Shown in pieces: positions 45,777 to 54,917 of a stretch of DNA of 64,000 bases. How positions within the stretch are numbered: the first letter of the stretch is position 1; each line of letters starts with the position of its first letter. The notes under the pieces were generated by a model. It made no database searches. It saw only the letters and a program-made list of their open reading frames with translations, and was not told where the DNA came from. A program made the position numbers and the translations under genes. Origin of the DNA: Rhodovulum kholense (GTDB lineage: Bacteria > Pseudomonadota > Alphaproteobacteria > Rhodobacterales > Rhodobacteraceae); contig NZ_QAYC01000007.1 of the NCBI RefSeq assembly GCF_003053725.1, positions 62,001 through 126,000 on the forward strand, given 5' to 3'.

Positions 45777-48552
45777 CCCGTCCAGATCCCGCCGCGCAGA
45801 CCCGGCGCCGGACAGCCTGATCTGTCCGGCGTCCGACATTTTCGACATGGCCTCCTTCGAGGCCGAACTGACCCGCCTGACCGCCGAGGGGGTCGACCCC
45901 AAGGCGCTGCGCGGTGCCGTGGTGCAGTATCTGGCCGAGGCCCGGCAGAAAGGCCGCGAGGTCATCGCCGCGGGCTTCGCCGAACGGCCCTTCGACGCGG
46001 GCCCGACCGTGCGCGCCTATACCTGGCTGACCGACTGTCTGCTGCGCGCGACGATGAAAGTCTCTTGCGAGATCCTGCACCCGCGCCCCAACCCGACCGA
46101 GGGCGAGCGCCTCGCCGTCTTCTCGGTCGGCGGCTACGGCCGGGGCGAGATGGCGCCCCATTCCGATGTCGACCTGCTGTTCCTGACCCCCTACAAGCTG
46201 ACCGCCTGGGCCGAGAGCGTGATCGAATCCATGCTCTACATGCTGTGGGACCTGCGACTGAAGGTCGGCCATGCCTCGCGCACGGTGAAGGATTGCGTCC
46301 GGCTGGGCCGCGAGGATTACACGATCCGCACGGCCTTGCTGGAAAACCGCTTTCTCGGCGGCCACGAGCCGCTGGACAAGGCCCTGAACACCGCGCTCTG
46401 GGACGATCTCTTCAAGGGCACCGCCGCCGAATTCATCGAGGCCAAGCTGGCCGAGCGGTCCGAACGGCTGCGCAAGCAGGGCGGTCAGCGCTACGTGCTG
46501 GAACCCAACGTGAAAGAAGGCAAGGGCGGGCTGCGCGATCTGCAATCGCTCTACTGGATCGCGAAATACGTCTATCGCGTCGACCGCGCCTCGCAACTGG
46601 TCAAGCTTGGCTTCTTCACCAGCGACGAGTTCAACGGCTTCGTCGAGGCCGAGCGGTTTCTCTGGGCCGTCCGCTGCCATCTGCACCTGATCGCCGACCG
46701 GGCGATCGACCAGCTGACCTTCGACATGCAGGTCGAGGTGGCGGCGCGGATGGGCTATGCCGACCATGGCGGGCGCCGCGCGGTCGAGCATTTCATGCAG
46801 GACTATTTCCGCCACGCCACCACGGTTGGCGACCTGACCCGGATCTTCCTGACCAAGCTCGAGGCGGCCCATGTCAAGAAAGAGCCCGCGCTGATCGGGC
46901 TGTTCCGGCGGCGTCGCAAGGTGCCGAAGGGCTACGAGATCGTGCAGAACCGCATGAACGTCTCGGACCCCAAGGCGTTTCTGGCCGACAAGCTGAACCT
47001 TCTGAAGATCTTCGAAGAGGCGCTGCGGACCGGCACGCTGCTGCACCCCGACGCGATGCGGCTGATCCAGGCCAATCTGCGGCTGATCGACGACGAGGTG
47101 CGCAGCGACCCCGAGGCTCAGCGGATCTTCCTCGATCTGCTGCTGAAACACGGCAACCCCGAACGCTCGCTGCGGCGGATGAACGAGTTGGGCGTGCTGT
47201 CGGCGCTGATCCCGGAATTCGAGCCCATCGTGGCGATGATGCAGTTCAACGTCTATCACAGCTACACGGTGGACGAGCATACCATCCAGTGCATCTCGAC
47301 GCTGGCCCAGATCGAGCGCGGCGAACTGGTCGAGGAACTGCCCATCGCCAGCCGCATCCTGAAGGACGGCGTGAACCGGCGCATCCTGTATGTCGCGCTG
47401 CTGCTGCACGATATCGGCAAGGGCCGGCCCGAGGATCATTCGGTGCTGGGGGCGCAGATCGCGCGCAAGGTGGCGCCGCGCCTGGGGCTGAAGGCCGAAG
47501 AGTGCGAGACCGTCGAATGGCTGGTGCGCTATCACCTGCTGATGTCGGACATGGCGCAGAAGCGCGACCTGTCCGATCCTCGGACGGTGCGCGACTTCGC
47601 CAAGGCGGTGAAGACCCGCAAGCGGCTCGATCTGCTGACGGTTCTGACGGTCTGCGACATCATCGGGGTGGGTCCGGGGACCTGGAATAACTGGAAGGCC
47701 CAGCTGATCCGCAGCCTTTACCGCGAAACCGTGACCGCGCTTGAAGGCGGGCTCGAGGATATCAACCGCGAACGCCGCGAGGCTGAATCGAAACGCGCGC
47801 TGCGCGAGGCGCTGGCGGGCTGGGATGCCAAGGAGCTTCGGCTTGAAACCGGGCGCCATTACGGGCCCTACTGGCAGGGCCTGCCGAGCGGTACCCATGT
47901 GGTGATGGCCAACCTCCTGCGCGGCATCAGCAATGACGAGATCCGGATCGACCTGGCCGAGGATGCCGACCGCGACGCCACCCGCGTCTGCTTTGCGCTG
48001 TCGGACCATCCGGGGATCTTTTCGCGGCTGGCGGGGGCGCTGGCGCTGGTCGGCGCCAATGTCGTCGACGCGCGCACATATACCACCAAGGACGGCTACG
48101 CCACAGCCGCCTTCTGGGTCCAGGACGCGGACGGGTCGCCCTACGACTCCTCGCGGCTGTCCCGGCTCAGCCAGATGATCGAAAAGACCCTGATGGGCGA
48201 GGTGCGCCCGCGCGAAAAGCTTGCCGACCGCGACAAGGTCAAGAAGCGCGAGCGCGGGTTCAAGTTCCCGACCTCGATCACCTTCGACAATGACGGGTCC
48301 GAGATCTACACCATCATCGAGGTCGATACCCGCGACCGGCCGGGGCTGCTGTACGACCTGACCCGGATCTTCGCGACCTCCAACATCTACATCGCCTCGG
48401 CGATGATCGCGACCTATGGCGCGCAGGTGGTCGACAGCTTCTATGTGAAGGACAGTTTCGGGCTGAAGCTCTATTCGAAATCCCGGCAGGAGTCGCTGGA
48501 ACGCAAGCTGCGCGAGGCCATCGAGAAGGGCACCGAGAGGGCCTATAACTGA
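45736..48552 (+). CDS. glnD: PII uridylyltransferase/uridylyl-removing enzyme
   Basis: Bifunctional nitrogen sensor that uridylylates PII proteins (GlnB/GlnK) when glutamine is low, 938 residues. Nucleotidyltransferase domain with GGYGRGEMAPHSDVDLLFL near residue 131-149, HD hydrolase with LLLHDIGKGRPEDHS near 556, and two C-terminal ACT domains (HPGIFSRLAGALALVGANVV and RPGLLYDLTRIFATSNIYIA) that bind glutamine. The start is unclear: TTG 45736 overlaps the preceding gene by 41 nt and keeps the LICPASDIFD segment, while ATG 45847 would remove 37 residues. Confidence 0.94.
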   Translation: MTPLQEVSAAQASSPSRSRRADPAPDSLICPASDIFDMASFEAELTRLTAEGVDPKALRGAVVQYLAEARQKGREVIAAGFAERPFDAGPTVRAYTWLTDCLLRATMKVSCEILHPRPNPTEGERLAVFSVGGYGRGEMAPHSDVDLLFLTPYKLTAWAESVIESMLYMLWDLRLKVGHASRTVKDCVRLGREDYTIRTALLENRFLGGHEPLDKALNTALWDDLFKGTAAEFIEAKLAERSERLRKQGGQRYVLEPNVKEGKGGLRDLQSLYWIAKYVYRVDRASQLVKLGFFTSDEFNGFVEAERFLWAVRCHLHLIADRAIDQLTFDMQVEVAARMGYADHGGRRAVEHFMQDYFRHATTVGDLTRIFLTKLEAAHVKKEPALIGLFRRRRKVPKGYEIVQNRMNVSDPKAFLADKLNLLKIFEEALRTGTLLHPDAMRLIQANLRLIDDEVRSDPEAQRIFLDLLLKHGNPERSLRRMNELGVLSALIPEFEPIVAMMQFNVYHSYTVDEHTIQCISTLAQIERGELVEELPIASRILKDGVNRRILYVALLLHDIGKGRPEDHSVLGAQIARKVAPRLGLKAEECETVEWLVRYHLLMSDMAQKRDLSDPRTVRDFAKAVKTRKRLDLLTVLTVCDIIGVGPGTWNNWKAQLIRSLYRETVTALEGGLEDINRERREAESKRALREALAGWDAKELRLETGRHYGPYWQGLPSGTHVVMANLLRGISNDEIRIDLAEDADRDATRVCFALSDHPGIFSRLAGALALVGANVVDARTYTTKDGYATAAFWVQDADGSPYDSSRLSRLSQMIEKTLMGEVRPREKLADRDKVKKRERGFKFPTSITFDNDGSEIYTIIEVDTRDRPGLLYDLTRIFATSNIYIASAMIATYGAQVVDSFYVKDSFGLKLYSKSRQESLERKLREAIEKGTERAYN

Positions 48553-50096
48553 TGCAGCCGATCCGGCTGGTGTCGGGCTTTCTGACCGTCGGCGTCTGGA
48601 CCCTGGCCAGCCGCATCCTCGGTTTTGCCCGCGATATCCTGATCGCGGCCTATCTGGGCACCGGACCGGTGGCCGAGGCCTTTCTGGTGGCCTTCTCGCT
48701 GCCCAACATGTTCCGCCGCTTCTTCGCCGAGGGCGCGTTCAACATGGCCTTCGTGCCGCTCTTCTCGAAGAAGCTGGAACGGGACGAGGGCGCGCTCGAC
48801 TTCGCGCGCGACGCCTTCACCGGGCTGGCGACGGTGCTGATCGGCTTTACGCTGCTGGCGCAACTGGCGATGCCCGTGCTGGTGCTGGCCATGGCGGGGG
48901 GCTTCGCGGCCGATGAGCGGTTCGACATCGCGGTGGTCTATGGCCGCATCGCCTTTCCCTATATCCTCTTCATTTCGCTGGCGGCTCTTCTGTCGGGCGT
49001 GCTGAACGCGACCGGCCGCTTTGTCGCTGCGGCCGCGGCCCCCGTCCTGCTGAACGTCCTGCTGGTCGGCGCCATGCTGCTGGCGGCCACGATGGGCTGG
49101 CCGGTGGGCGACGCGCTGGTCTGGACGGTGCCGCTGGCCGGGATCGCGCAGATGGCGCTGGTCTGGACCGCCGCCGCGAAGGCCGGGTTCCGGCTGACCC
49201 TCCGCCGCCCCCGCCTGACGCCCGAGTTGAGGCGGCTGGCCATCATCGCGGCCCCGGCGGCGCTGGCGGGGGGCGTGGTGCAGGTCAACCTGCTGATCGG
49301 GCGGCAGGTCGCCAGCTTCTTCGAGGGCGCGGTGGCGTGGCTATCCTATGCCGACCGGCTGTACCAGTTGCCGCTGGGCGTGGTCGGCATTGCCATCGGT
49401 GTCGTGCTCTTGCCCGATCTCTCGCGCCGTCTGGGCGCGGGCGACACGGCGGGCGGGCGCGACGCCTTCAACCGCGCGGGCGAATTCGCGCTGGCCTTGA
49501 CCGTGCCCGCCGCCGTCGCGCTGGCCACGATCCCCGGCCCCATCGTGGGCGTGCTGTTCAGGCGCGGCGCCTTCGATCAGGCGGATGTCGCGGCCACCGC
49601 GCTGGCGGTCGCGGTCTATGGCGCGGGGCTGCCGGCCTTCGTGATCCAGAAGGTGCTGCAGCCGCTCTTCTTCGCGCGCGAGGATACGCGGCGGCCGTTC
49701 TATTACGCACTTGGCGCGCTGGCGGTGAATGCGGGCGTCGCGATTGGGCTGGCCCCGGTCTTCGGCTATATCGCGGCGGCCTGGGGCACCACGCTGGCCG
49801 GCTGGGCGATGGTCGCGCTGCTTTGGTACGGATCACGCCGCTATGGTGCGGCGGCCGAAATCGACGCGCGGCTCAGGCGCCGGGCCGGGCGGATCGTGCT
49901 GGCCTCGGGGCTGATGGGGGCGCTGCTTTGGGGCGCGGCCCGCGCCGCCCAGCCCTGGCTGGCCGAGGGCGGGCTGCGCTATCCGGCGCTGGCCGGTCTG
50001 GTGGCGCTGGGGATCGTTTCGTATTTCGGGCTGGGCCACGCTTTGGGCGCGTTCCGCCTGTCCGAATTCCGCCGGGCGATGCGCCGTCAGCGGTGA
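48552..50096 (+). CDS. murJ: Lipid II flippase MurJ
   Basis: 514 residues, about 14 transmembrane helices of the MviN/MurJ MOP superfamily. The N-terminus TLASRILGFARDILIAAYLG and FRRFFAEGAFNMAFVPLFSK are family signatures with conserved Arg residues in the central cavity. It translocates lipid-linked peptidoglycan precursors across the inner membrane. ATG 48552 overlaps the glnD stop. The C-terminal end overlaps the convergent rhomboid gene by 10 bp. Confidence 0.96.
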   Translation: MQPIRLVSGFLTVGVWTLASRILGFARDILIAAYLGTGPVAEAFLVAFSLPNMFRRFFAEGAFNMAFVPLFSKKLERDEGALDFARDAFTGLATVLIGFTLLAQLAMPVLVLAMAGGFAADERFDIAVVYGRIAFPYILFISLAALLSGVLNATGRFVAAAAAPVLLNVLLVGAMLLAATMGWPVGDALVWTVPLAGIAQMALVWTAAAKAGFRLTLRRPRLTPELRRLAIIAAPAALAGGVVQVNLLIGRQVASFFEGAVAWLSYADRLYQLPLGVVGIAIGVVLLPDLSRRLGAGDTAGGRDAFNRAGEFALALTVPAAVALATIPGPIVGVLFRRGAFDQADVAATALAVAVYGAGLPAFVIQKVLQPLFFAREDTRRPFYYALGALAVNAGVAIGLAPVFGYIAAAWGTTLAGWAMVALLWYGSRRYGAAAEIDARLRRRAGRIVLASGLMGALLWGAARAAQPWLAEGGLRYPALAGLVALGIVSYFGLGHALGAFRLSEFRRAMRRQR

Positions 50097-50773
50097 CGGA
50101 TCTTCGCCCGCACCCGGGACCAGCCGCCGGGGCTGACCAGGAAAGACAGCACGAACCCGGTGCAGAACCCGGCCAGATCGGCAACCCAGTCCATCGACCC
50201 GCCGAAAAGCAGGCTGAACAGAAGCTGGATGCCCAGCAGCACCCCGATCAGCGTGAAGGCCCGGTATTGCGTGGCCCCTGTCCCCGCCAGCCGCACCCAC
50301 ATCAGGAAGGTGAAGGCGCCGATCAGCCCGTAGACCGCAGGATAGCCGCCGATCAGCGGCACCGGGCTGTCGATCAGAAGCCCATAGACCGCCGCCCCGA
50401 CGATGGCCGCGCCGAAAAAGACGAAAAGCACGGCCCAGGCGCGAAACACCTCGCCCACCATCTTGCCCAGCGCGAGGATGAAGACCACCACGAAGACCGC
50501 ATGGGTCACGCTGCCATGGATAAACGGATAGGTGACGAAGCGCATCATCTGGTCGGCCGGAAACTGGCCGGTCTTCAGCATCCAGTCGAAGACCTGCCCC
50601 GAGAAGCCGTAATCGCGGATCGCCTCCATCCGCCAGCCGACCGCGCCAGGCCCGCCCGCCAGCCCGCTTTCGCCGAGGCTCAGCACCGCCTCCATCGCGA
50701 TCACCGGCAGGGTCAAAAGCCAGACCACGGCGGGCAACGGGTTGATCGGCGGAGCGTTGGGATCGGACTGCAT
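50087..50773 (-). CDS. Rhomboid family membrane protein lacking catalytic residues
   Basis: 228 residues, six hydrophobic segments in rhomboid order, starting at ATG 50773. The usual GxSG segment before helix 4 reads [13 protein letters not shown] here, so the nucleophile Ser position is Tyr and Gly is Pro. The His of the final helix is Asp ([11 protein letters not shown]), and the oxyanion-site Asn after the HxxxH region is not seen ([15 protein letters not shown]). It is probably an inactive rhomboid-like protein that binds rather than cleaves membrane partners. Proteolytic activity is unlikely on this reading. Confidence 0.78.
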   Translation of the reverse strand: MQSDPNAPPINPLPAVVWLLTLPVIAMEAVLSLGESGLAGGPGAVGWRMEAIRDYGFSGQVFDWMLKTGQFPADQMMRFVTYPFIHGSVTHAVFVVVFILALGKMVGEVFRAWAVLFVFFGAAIVGAAVYGLLIDSPVPLIGGYPAVYGLIGAFTFLMWVRLAGTGATQYRAFTLIGVLLGIQLLFSLLFGGSMDWVADLAGFCTGFVLSFLVSPGGWSRVRAKIRHR

Positions 50774-50789
50774 GCGACACGGGCCTCGG

Positions 50790-50818
50790 TTGACGCTGTT
50801 CCCCTGCATCGGTAAGCG
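50790..50818 (+). promoter_or_regulatory. Candidate sigma-70 promoter of trpS
   Basis: TTGACG (50790-50795), 17-nt spacer, TAAGCG (50813-50818), 34 nt ahead of the trpS ATG. Good -35, weak -10. Confidence 0.45.
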
Positions 50819-50852
50819 AGCGGGGCGTGAAATTCCAGACGGAGATGAACCG

Positions 50853-51875
50853 ATGGCCGAGGTGGTCCACACACCGCGAGTCTTTTCCGGCATCCAGCCC
50901 TCGGGCGGGCTGACGCTGGGCAACTACCTGGGCGCGCTCAAGCGCTTTGGCGAGACTCAGGACCGGGGCGACATGCCCACGATCTATTGCATCGTCGACA
51001 TGCATGCGATCACCGTCTGGCAAGATCCCGAAAAGCTGAACCGCGCCACGCGCGAGCTGACCGCGGGCTTCATCGCCAGCGGCATCGACCCGACCAAGTC
51101 GATCCTGTTCAACCAGTCGGCGGTGCCGGGCCACGCCCAGCTGGGCTGGATCTTCAACTGCGTCGCCCGGCTGGGCTGGATGCAGCGCATGACCCAGTTC
51201 AAGGACAAGGCGGGCAAGAATTCCGAAAACGTGTCGCTGGGGCTTTTTGCCTATCCGGCGCTGATGGCGGCCGACATCCTCGTCTATCATGCCACCCATG
51301 TGCCGGTCGGCGAGGACCAGAAGCAGCATGTGGAACTGACCCGCGACATCGCGATCAAGTTCAACAATGACTATGGCGTCGAATTCTTCCCGGTGCCGGA
51401 ACCGGTGATCGAGGGGGCCGCGACCCGAGTCATGTCCCTGCGCGACGGCACCAAGAAGATGTCGAAATCGGACCCGTCCGACATGAGCCGGATCAACCTG
51501 ACCGACGACGCCGATGCCATCGCCAAGAAGATCAAGAAGGCCAAGACGGACCCCGAGCCCCTGCCCGAGACCCTTGAGGGGCTGGAGGGTCGGCCCGAGG
51601 CCCGCAACCTCGTCAACATCTATGCCGCCCTTTCCGGCAAGACCGCGGCCGAGGTGGTGGCCGAGTATGCCGGGCAGCAATTCGGCACCTTCAAGCCCGC
51701 GCTGGCCGATCTGGCGGTCGACCGGCTGTCGCCGATCTCGACCGAGATGAGCCGCCTGATGCAGGACCCGGCCGAGATCGACCGCATCCTCGCCCATGGC
51801 GCCGAGCAGGCCAATGCAATCGCCGAACCCATCGTGCGGCGCGCCTATCAGATCGTCGGCATGGTCGGCGCCTGA
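50853..51875 (+). CDS. trpS: Tryptophanyl-tRNA synthetase
   Basis: Class I synthetase, 340 residues, charging tRNA-Trp. The HIGH-like motif appears as [13 protein letters not shown] (residues 15-27), [18 protein letters not shown] is the family dimer/substrate region and KKMSKSD is the KMSKS loop. ATG 50853 places it downstream of the TTGACG promoter; an in-frame extension to 50742 lies in the divergent rhomboid gene and is rejected. Confidence 0.97.
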   Translation: MAEVVHTPRVFSGIQPSGGLTLGNYLGALKRFGETQDRGDMPTIYCIVDMHAITVWQDPEKLNRATRELTAGFIASGIDPTKSILFNQSAVPGHAQLGWIFNCVARLGWMQRMTQFKDKAGKNSENVSLGLFAYPALMAADILVYHATHVPVGEDQKQHVELTRDIAIKFNNDYGVEFFPVPEPVIEGAATRVMSLRDGTKKMSKSDPSDMSRINLTDDADAIAKKIKKAKTDPEPLPETLEGLEGRPEARNLVNIYAALSGKTAAEVVAEYAGQQFGTFKPALADLAVDRLSPISTEMSRLMQDPAEIDRILAHGAEQANAIAEPIVRRAYQIVGMVGA

Positions 51876-51889
51876 GGCATTGCAAAATC

Positions 51890-51923
51890 GCACATACCAC
51901 GTGGGGTTCCATGCGGTATGTGC
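51890..51923. promoter_or_regulatory. Long imperfect palindrome between trpS and VOC gene
   Basis: GCACATACC...GGTATGTGC extended inwards to a 15-position stem (13 Watson-Crick pairs, one G-T wobble, one mismatch) with a GGTT tetraloop. It lies 15 nt after the trpS stop and 45 nt before the VOC ATG. It could be a trpS terminator or an operator for the VOC gene. Confidence 0.5.
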
Positions 51924-51967
51924 GCACCATGCGGGATGCTACCTTTCGACCCGAAAGGAGACACCCC

Positions 51968-52489
51968 ATGCCCCCCATTTCGCCTGAAACCCGCATCGGC
52001 CATGTCCATCTGAAGGTGGCCGATCTGGACCGTGCCATGGCCTTCTATTCCGGCGTGCTGGGTTTCGAGCTGCAACAGCGCTACGGCTCCGGCGCCGCGT
52101 TTCTCTCGGCCGGCGGCTATCACCACCATATCGGCCTGAACACCTGGGACAGCCTTGGCGCGACGCCGCCGCCCCCGGGCCATACCGGACTTTATCACAC
52201 CGCGATCCTCTATCCCGACCGCAAGAGCCTCGGCACCGCGCTGGCGCGCGTGCTGGCAGCAGGTATCCCGATTGACGGCGCGGCCGATCACGGTGTCAGC
52301 GAGGCCATCTACCTGACCGATCCGGACGGCAACGGAGTCGAGCTTTACCGCGACAAGCCCGAGGCCGACTGGCCGCGGGACGCTGCGGGCAACCTGCGGA
52401 TGGTCAATGACCGGCTGGACCTGCAGGCGCTGCTGGACGAGGCCGACTCGGTCCCCGGCGGCGAATTCACAAAACGGACTCCGGCCTGA
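51968..52489 (+). CDS. VOC family protein, extradiol dioxygenase-like
   Basis: 173 residues, two VOC modules. Module 1 begins IGHVHLKVADLDRAMAFYSG, module 2 has LYHTAILYPDRKSL and ends YLTDPDGNGVELYRDKP. The two His (GHVHL, YHTAI) and the Glu (VELYRD) are the expected metal ligands of catechol 2,3-dioxygenase-type (CatE-like) proteins. Whether it cleaves an aromatic diol or acts on another ligand is unknown; no aromatic catabolism genes are nearby. AAAGGAG precedes the ATG by 7 nt. Confidence 0.85.
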   Translation: MPPISPETRIGHVHLKVADLDRAMAFYSGVLGFELQQRYGSGAAFLSAGGYHHHIGLNTWDSLGATPPPPGHTGLYHTAILYPDRKSLGTALARVLAAGIPIDGAADHGVSEAIYLTDPDGNGVELYRDKPEADWPRDAAGNLRMVNDRLDLQALLDEADSVPGGEFTKRTPA

Positions 52490-52630
52490 CACAAAACGGA
52501 ATCGCTCGCCGCACAGGGTTGGGTGGTCGGGTTCCGCTACGGTACCGTTTATCCGGGGGCCGCCTCGTCATCCCCAAGTCCGGCGCATCCGCCCGTTGCG
52601 CCAGTGCCCGCGGACTGCGAGACCCGATCC

Positions 52631-52665
52631 GCCCCCGGCCGCCCCGCCGGGGGCGCGTCTTTTCT
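52631..52665 (+). terminator. Rho-independent terminator
   Basis: GCCCCCGGC-cgcccc-GCCGGGGGC (9-bp perfect stem) followed by GCGTCTTTTCT. It ends the VOC transcript within the 273-bp gap before the aminotransferase gene. The remaining part of this gap holds no gene I can see. Confidence 0.75.
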
Positions 52666-52762
52666 GCCGGGGCGTCCGCTTGGATGGTGGCAATGTTCTG
52701 CGGTCTGGACGCTCCCGCGGCCCGGGTCTAGGGTGCGCGACGAATTTCCGAAGAGGTACGCC

Positions 52763-53626
52763 ATGGCCACAGGCACGAATATTCGCACATATTACAACGG
52801 AACCTGGCACCGGGGCGACATTCCGGTGATGTGCGCCGCCGATCACGGGTCCTGGCTGGGCACCACGGTCTTCGACGGCGCGCGCTATTTCGAGGGCATC
52901 GCCCCCGATCTTCAGGCCCATTGCGACCGGATCAACCGCTCGGCCGAGGCGCTGATGATCACCCCCACTATCGCCGGCGACGAGATGGCCGAGATCGTTT
53001 GGGAAGGGCTGAAGACCTACCCGGCCGATGCCGCCGTCTATATCCGGCCGATGTACTGGGCGCTTGAGGGCGACTCGCTGGGCGTCGCGCCGAAGCCCGG
53101 CGCCACCGGCTTTGCGATCTGCCTTGAGGAAATCCCGATGGCCGCGCCGGGCAGCGCCACGACGATGACGACGACGCGCTTCCGCCGCCCGACGCTGGAC
53201 TGCGCCGTGGTCAATGCCAAGGCGGGCTGCCTTTACCCCAACAACGCGCGGATGCTGGCCGAGGCACGCGCCAAGGGCTTCGGCAATGCGCTGGTCGCGG
53301 ATGCGCTGGGCAATGTCGCCGAGACCGCGACCGCGAACGTCTTCATCGTCAGGGACGGCGAGTTCTTCACCCCCATCGCCAACGGCACCTTCCTCGCCGG
53401 GCTGACCCGCAAACGGCATATCTCGAACCTGACGGCGGCGGGCTACAAGGTCCATGAAGCCGTGCTGAGCTTTGACGATGTGCGCCAGGCCGACGAGGTG
53501 TTCCTGTCGGGCAATATGATGAAGGTGACACCGGTCAAGGCCTTCGACGATGTCCAATACCAGCCCGGGCCGCTGACCGCGAAGGTGCGCGAGCTGTATT
53601 GGGACTGGGCCCATTCGGCCGCCTGA
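52763..53626 (+). CDS. ilvE: Branched-chain amino acid aminotransferase (class IV)
   Basis: PLP transaminase acting on Leu, Ile and Val, 287 residues. GTTVFDGARYFEG lies near residues 35-47, and VVNAKAGCLYPNNARMLAEA carries the PLP-lysine in the fold-type IV context. The VAETATANVFIVRDGEFFTP segment and LAGLTRKRHI are also present. The D-amino acid transaminase/ADC lyase relatives share this fold; the length and motif order favour IlvE. The start ATG follows AAGAGG by about 8 nt. An upstream extension to 52523 crosses a terminator and is rejected. Confidence 0.88.
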   Translation: MATGTNIRTYYNGTWHRGDIPVMCAADHGSWLGTTVFDGARYFEGIAPDLQAHCDRINRSAEALMITPTIAGDEMAEIVWEGLKTYPADAAVYIRPMYWALEGDSLGVAPKPGATGFAICLEEIPMAAPGSATTMTTTRFRRPTLDCAVVNAKAGCLYPNNARMLAEARAKGFGNALVADALGNVAETATANVFIVRDGEFFTPIANGTFLAGLTRKRHISNLTAAGYKVHEAVLSFDDVRQADEVFLSGNMMKVTPVKAFDDVQYQPGPLTAKVRELYWDWAHSAA

Positions 53627-53632
53627 TCCCGG

Positions 53633-53674
53633 CCCCGTTGACGGGGAATAATGGGTATTCAGGCCAAGAAGAAA
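53633..53674 (+). repeat. Repeat element copy with short hairpin, downstream of ilvE
   Basis: CCCCGT-tg-ACGGGG hairpin (53633-53646), then the tail gggtattcaggccaagaag (53653-53671), the same tail as the copies at 9381, 14235 and 16308 but with a different, smaller hairpin ahead of it. This copy is intergenic. Confidence 0.7.
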
Positions 53675-53683
53675 TCAGCAGGT

Positions 53684-53710
53684 CAGGCCCGTCTCCCGCG
53701 GACGGGCCTG
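53684..53710 (+). terminator. Hairpin after ilvE and repeat element
   Basis: CAGGCCCGTC-tcccgcg-GACGGGCCTG, a perfect 10-bp stem with a 7-nt loop. No U-run follows. Confidence 0.65.
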
Positions 53711-53782
53711 CGGCAGGAGGGGGGAGTTGCCAGCGCGCGGCCGGTCGGTCATGCTGAGGCGCGGTTCCCGGAGGAGGCCCCG

Positions 53783-54238
53783 ATGCGCAAGTTTCTGGTG
53801 GTGCTGGACGACAGCCGCGAATGTCTGAACGCGATGCGCTTTGCCGCGCTCCGGGCCGCGAAGACGGGCGGCGGGGTTCAGATCCTGTCGGTGATCGCGC
53901 CCGAGGAGTTCAACCACTGGATCGGCGTCGGCGATCTGATGCGCGAAGAAGCCCGCGAACGGATCGAGGCGCATTTCGAGGTCTTCGCCAAATGGATGCG
54001 CGACCGGCAGGGGATCGACCCCGAACTGGTGATCCGCGAGGGCGAGGCGGTGCCCGAGATCCTGGCGCAGATCCGGGAGGATTCCGAGATCGGCGTGCTG
54101 GTTCTGGGCGCGGGCACTGACAGCAAGGGGCCGGGGCCGCTTGTCACCCAGCTGACCCGCGGGGCGGGAAGCCTGCCGATCCCGGTGACGATCGTGCCCG
54201 GCGGGCTGTCGAAGGAACGGCTGGAAGCGGTGTGCTAG
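53783..54238 (+). CDS. Universal stress protein (UspA family)
   Basis: 151 residues. The Usp fold begins MRKFLVVLDDSRECLNAMRFA, with the Asp of the nucleotide-binding site after strand 1. The C-terminal LVLGAGTDSKGPGPLVTQLTR is the G-x2-G-x9-G(S/T)-like ATP-binding region in variant form, and IPVTIVPGG is the last strand. GGAGGAGG sits about 8 nt before ATG 53783. Role in stress survival by family; partner unknown. Confidence 0.9.
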   Translation: MRKFLVVLDDSRECLNAMRFAALRAAKTGGGVQILSVIAPEEFNHWIGVGDLMREEARERIEAHFEVFAKWMRDRQGIDPELVIREGEAVPEILAQIREDSEIGVLVLGAGTDSKGPGPLVTQLTRGAGSLPIPVTIVPGGLSKERLEAVC

Positions 54239-54295
54239 GCACCCGCTCCGAGGCGCTCCAGAGACCGCGCAAAGCGGCCCGCAGTTGCACAAAAG

Positions 54296-54324
54296 TTGAC
54301 AAATCGGCCTGTCGGGCGCATATC
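54296..54324 (+). promoter_or_regulatory. Candidate sigma-70 promoter of nfuA operon
   Basis: Perfect -35 TTGACA (54296-54301), 17-nt spacer, CATATC (54319-54324), 26 nt before the nfuA ATG. Confidence 0.55.
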
Positions 54325-54350
54325 CGAGCGCAAAGCTAAGGAATAGGCAC

Positions 54351-54917
54351 ATGTTTATCCAGACCGAATCCACTCCGAACCCCGCCACGCTGAAGTTCCT
54401 GCCCGGGCAGGCGGTGCTGGAGGCGGGAACGGCGGACTTTCCCTCGGCCGAGACCTCCGGAGCCTCGCCGCTTGCGACAAGGATCTTCAGTGTCGAGGGC
54501 GTGCGCGGGGTCTTCTTCGGCACCGATTTCGTGACCGTGACCAAGGCCGAAACGGTCGACTGGGATCATATCAAGCCCGCGATCCTCGGCGCGATCATGG
54601 AGCATTTCCAGTCCGGCCAGCCGGTCATGACCGGCGAGAACGCCGAGGCGGGGCACGCCGACCATGACGGGCCGGATGGCGATATCGTGCGGCAGATCAA
54701 GCAGTTGCTCGATACGCGCGTGCGTCCGGCCGTGGCTCAGGACGGCGGCGACATCACCTTCCACGGCTTCGACCGGGGCGTTGTCTATCTGCACATGCAG
54801 GGTGCCTGCGCGGGCTGCCCGTCCTCGACGCTGACCCTCAAGATGGGCATCGAGAACCTGCTGCGGCACTACATCCCCGAGGTTACCGAGGTCCGTCCGG
54901 TCGCCGACGCGATGTGA
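54351..54917 (+). CDS. nfuA: NFU-type iron-sulfur cluster carrier
   Basis: 188 residues. N-terminal NFU_N domain (FIQTESTPNPATLKFLPG, residues 2-19) and C-terminal NifU domain (RPAVAQDGGDITFHGFDRG) with the cluster-binding CAGC motif (GACAGCPSSTLTLK). It delivers [4Fe-4S] clusters to apoproteins, which here include Fe-S enzymes. First gene of nfuA-tsaB-rimI; its stop overlaps the tsaB start (TGATG). Confidence 0.93.
   Translation: MFIQTESTPNPATLKFLPGQAVLEAGTADFPSAETSGASPLATRIFSVEGVRGVFFGTDFVTVTKAETVDWDHIKPAILGAIMEHFQSGQPVMTGENAEAGHADHDGPDGDIVRQIKQLLDTRVRPAVAQDGGDITFHGFDRGVVYLHMQGACAGCPSSTLTLKMGIENLLRHYIPEVTEVRPVADAM

Noticed and set aside
51520-51545. AAGAAG-rich sequence resembling the repeat tail inside trpS
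   Set aside because: It encodes a native Lys-rich stretch following the KMSKS region and lacks the GGTATT part and the hairpins.
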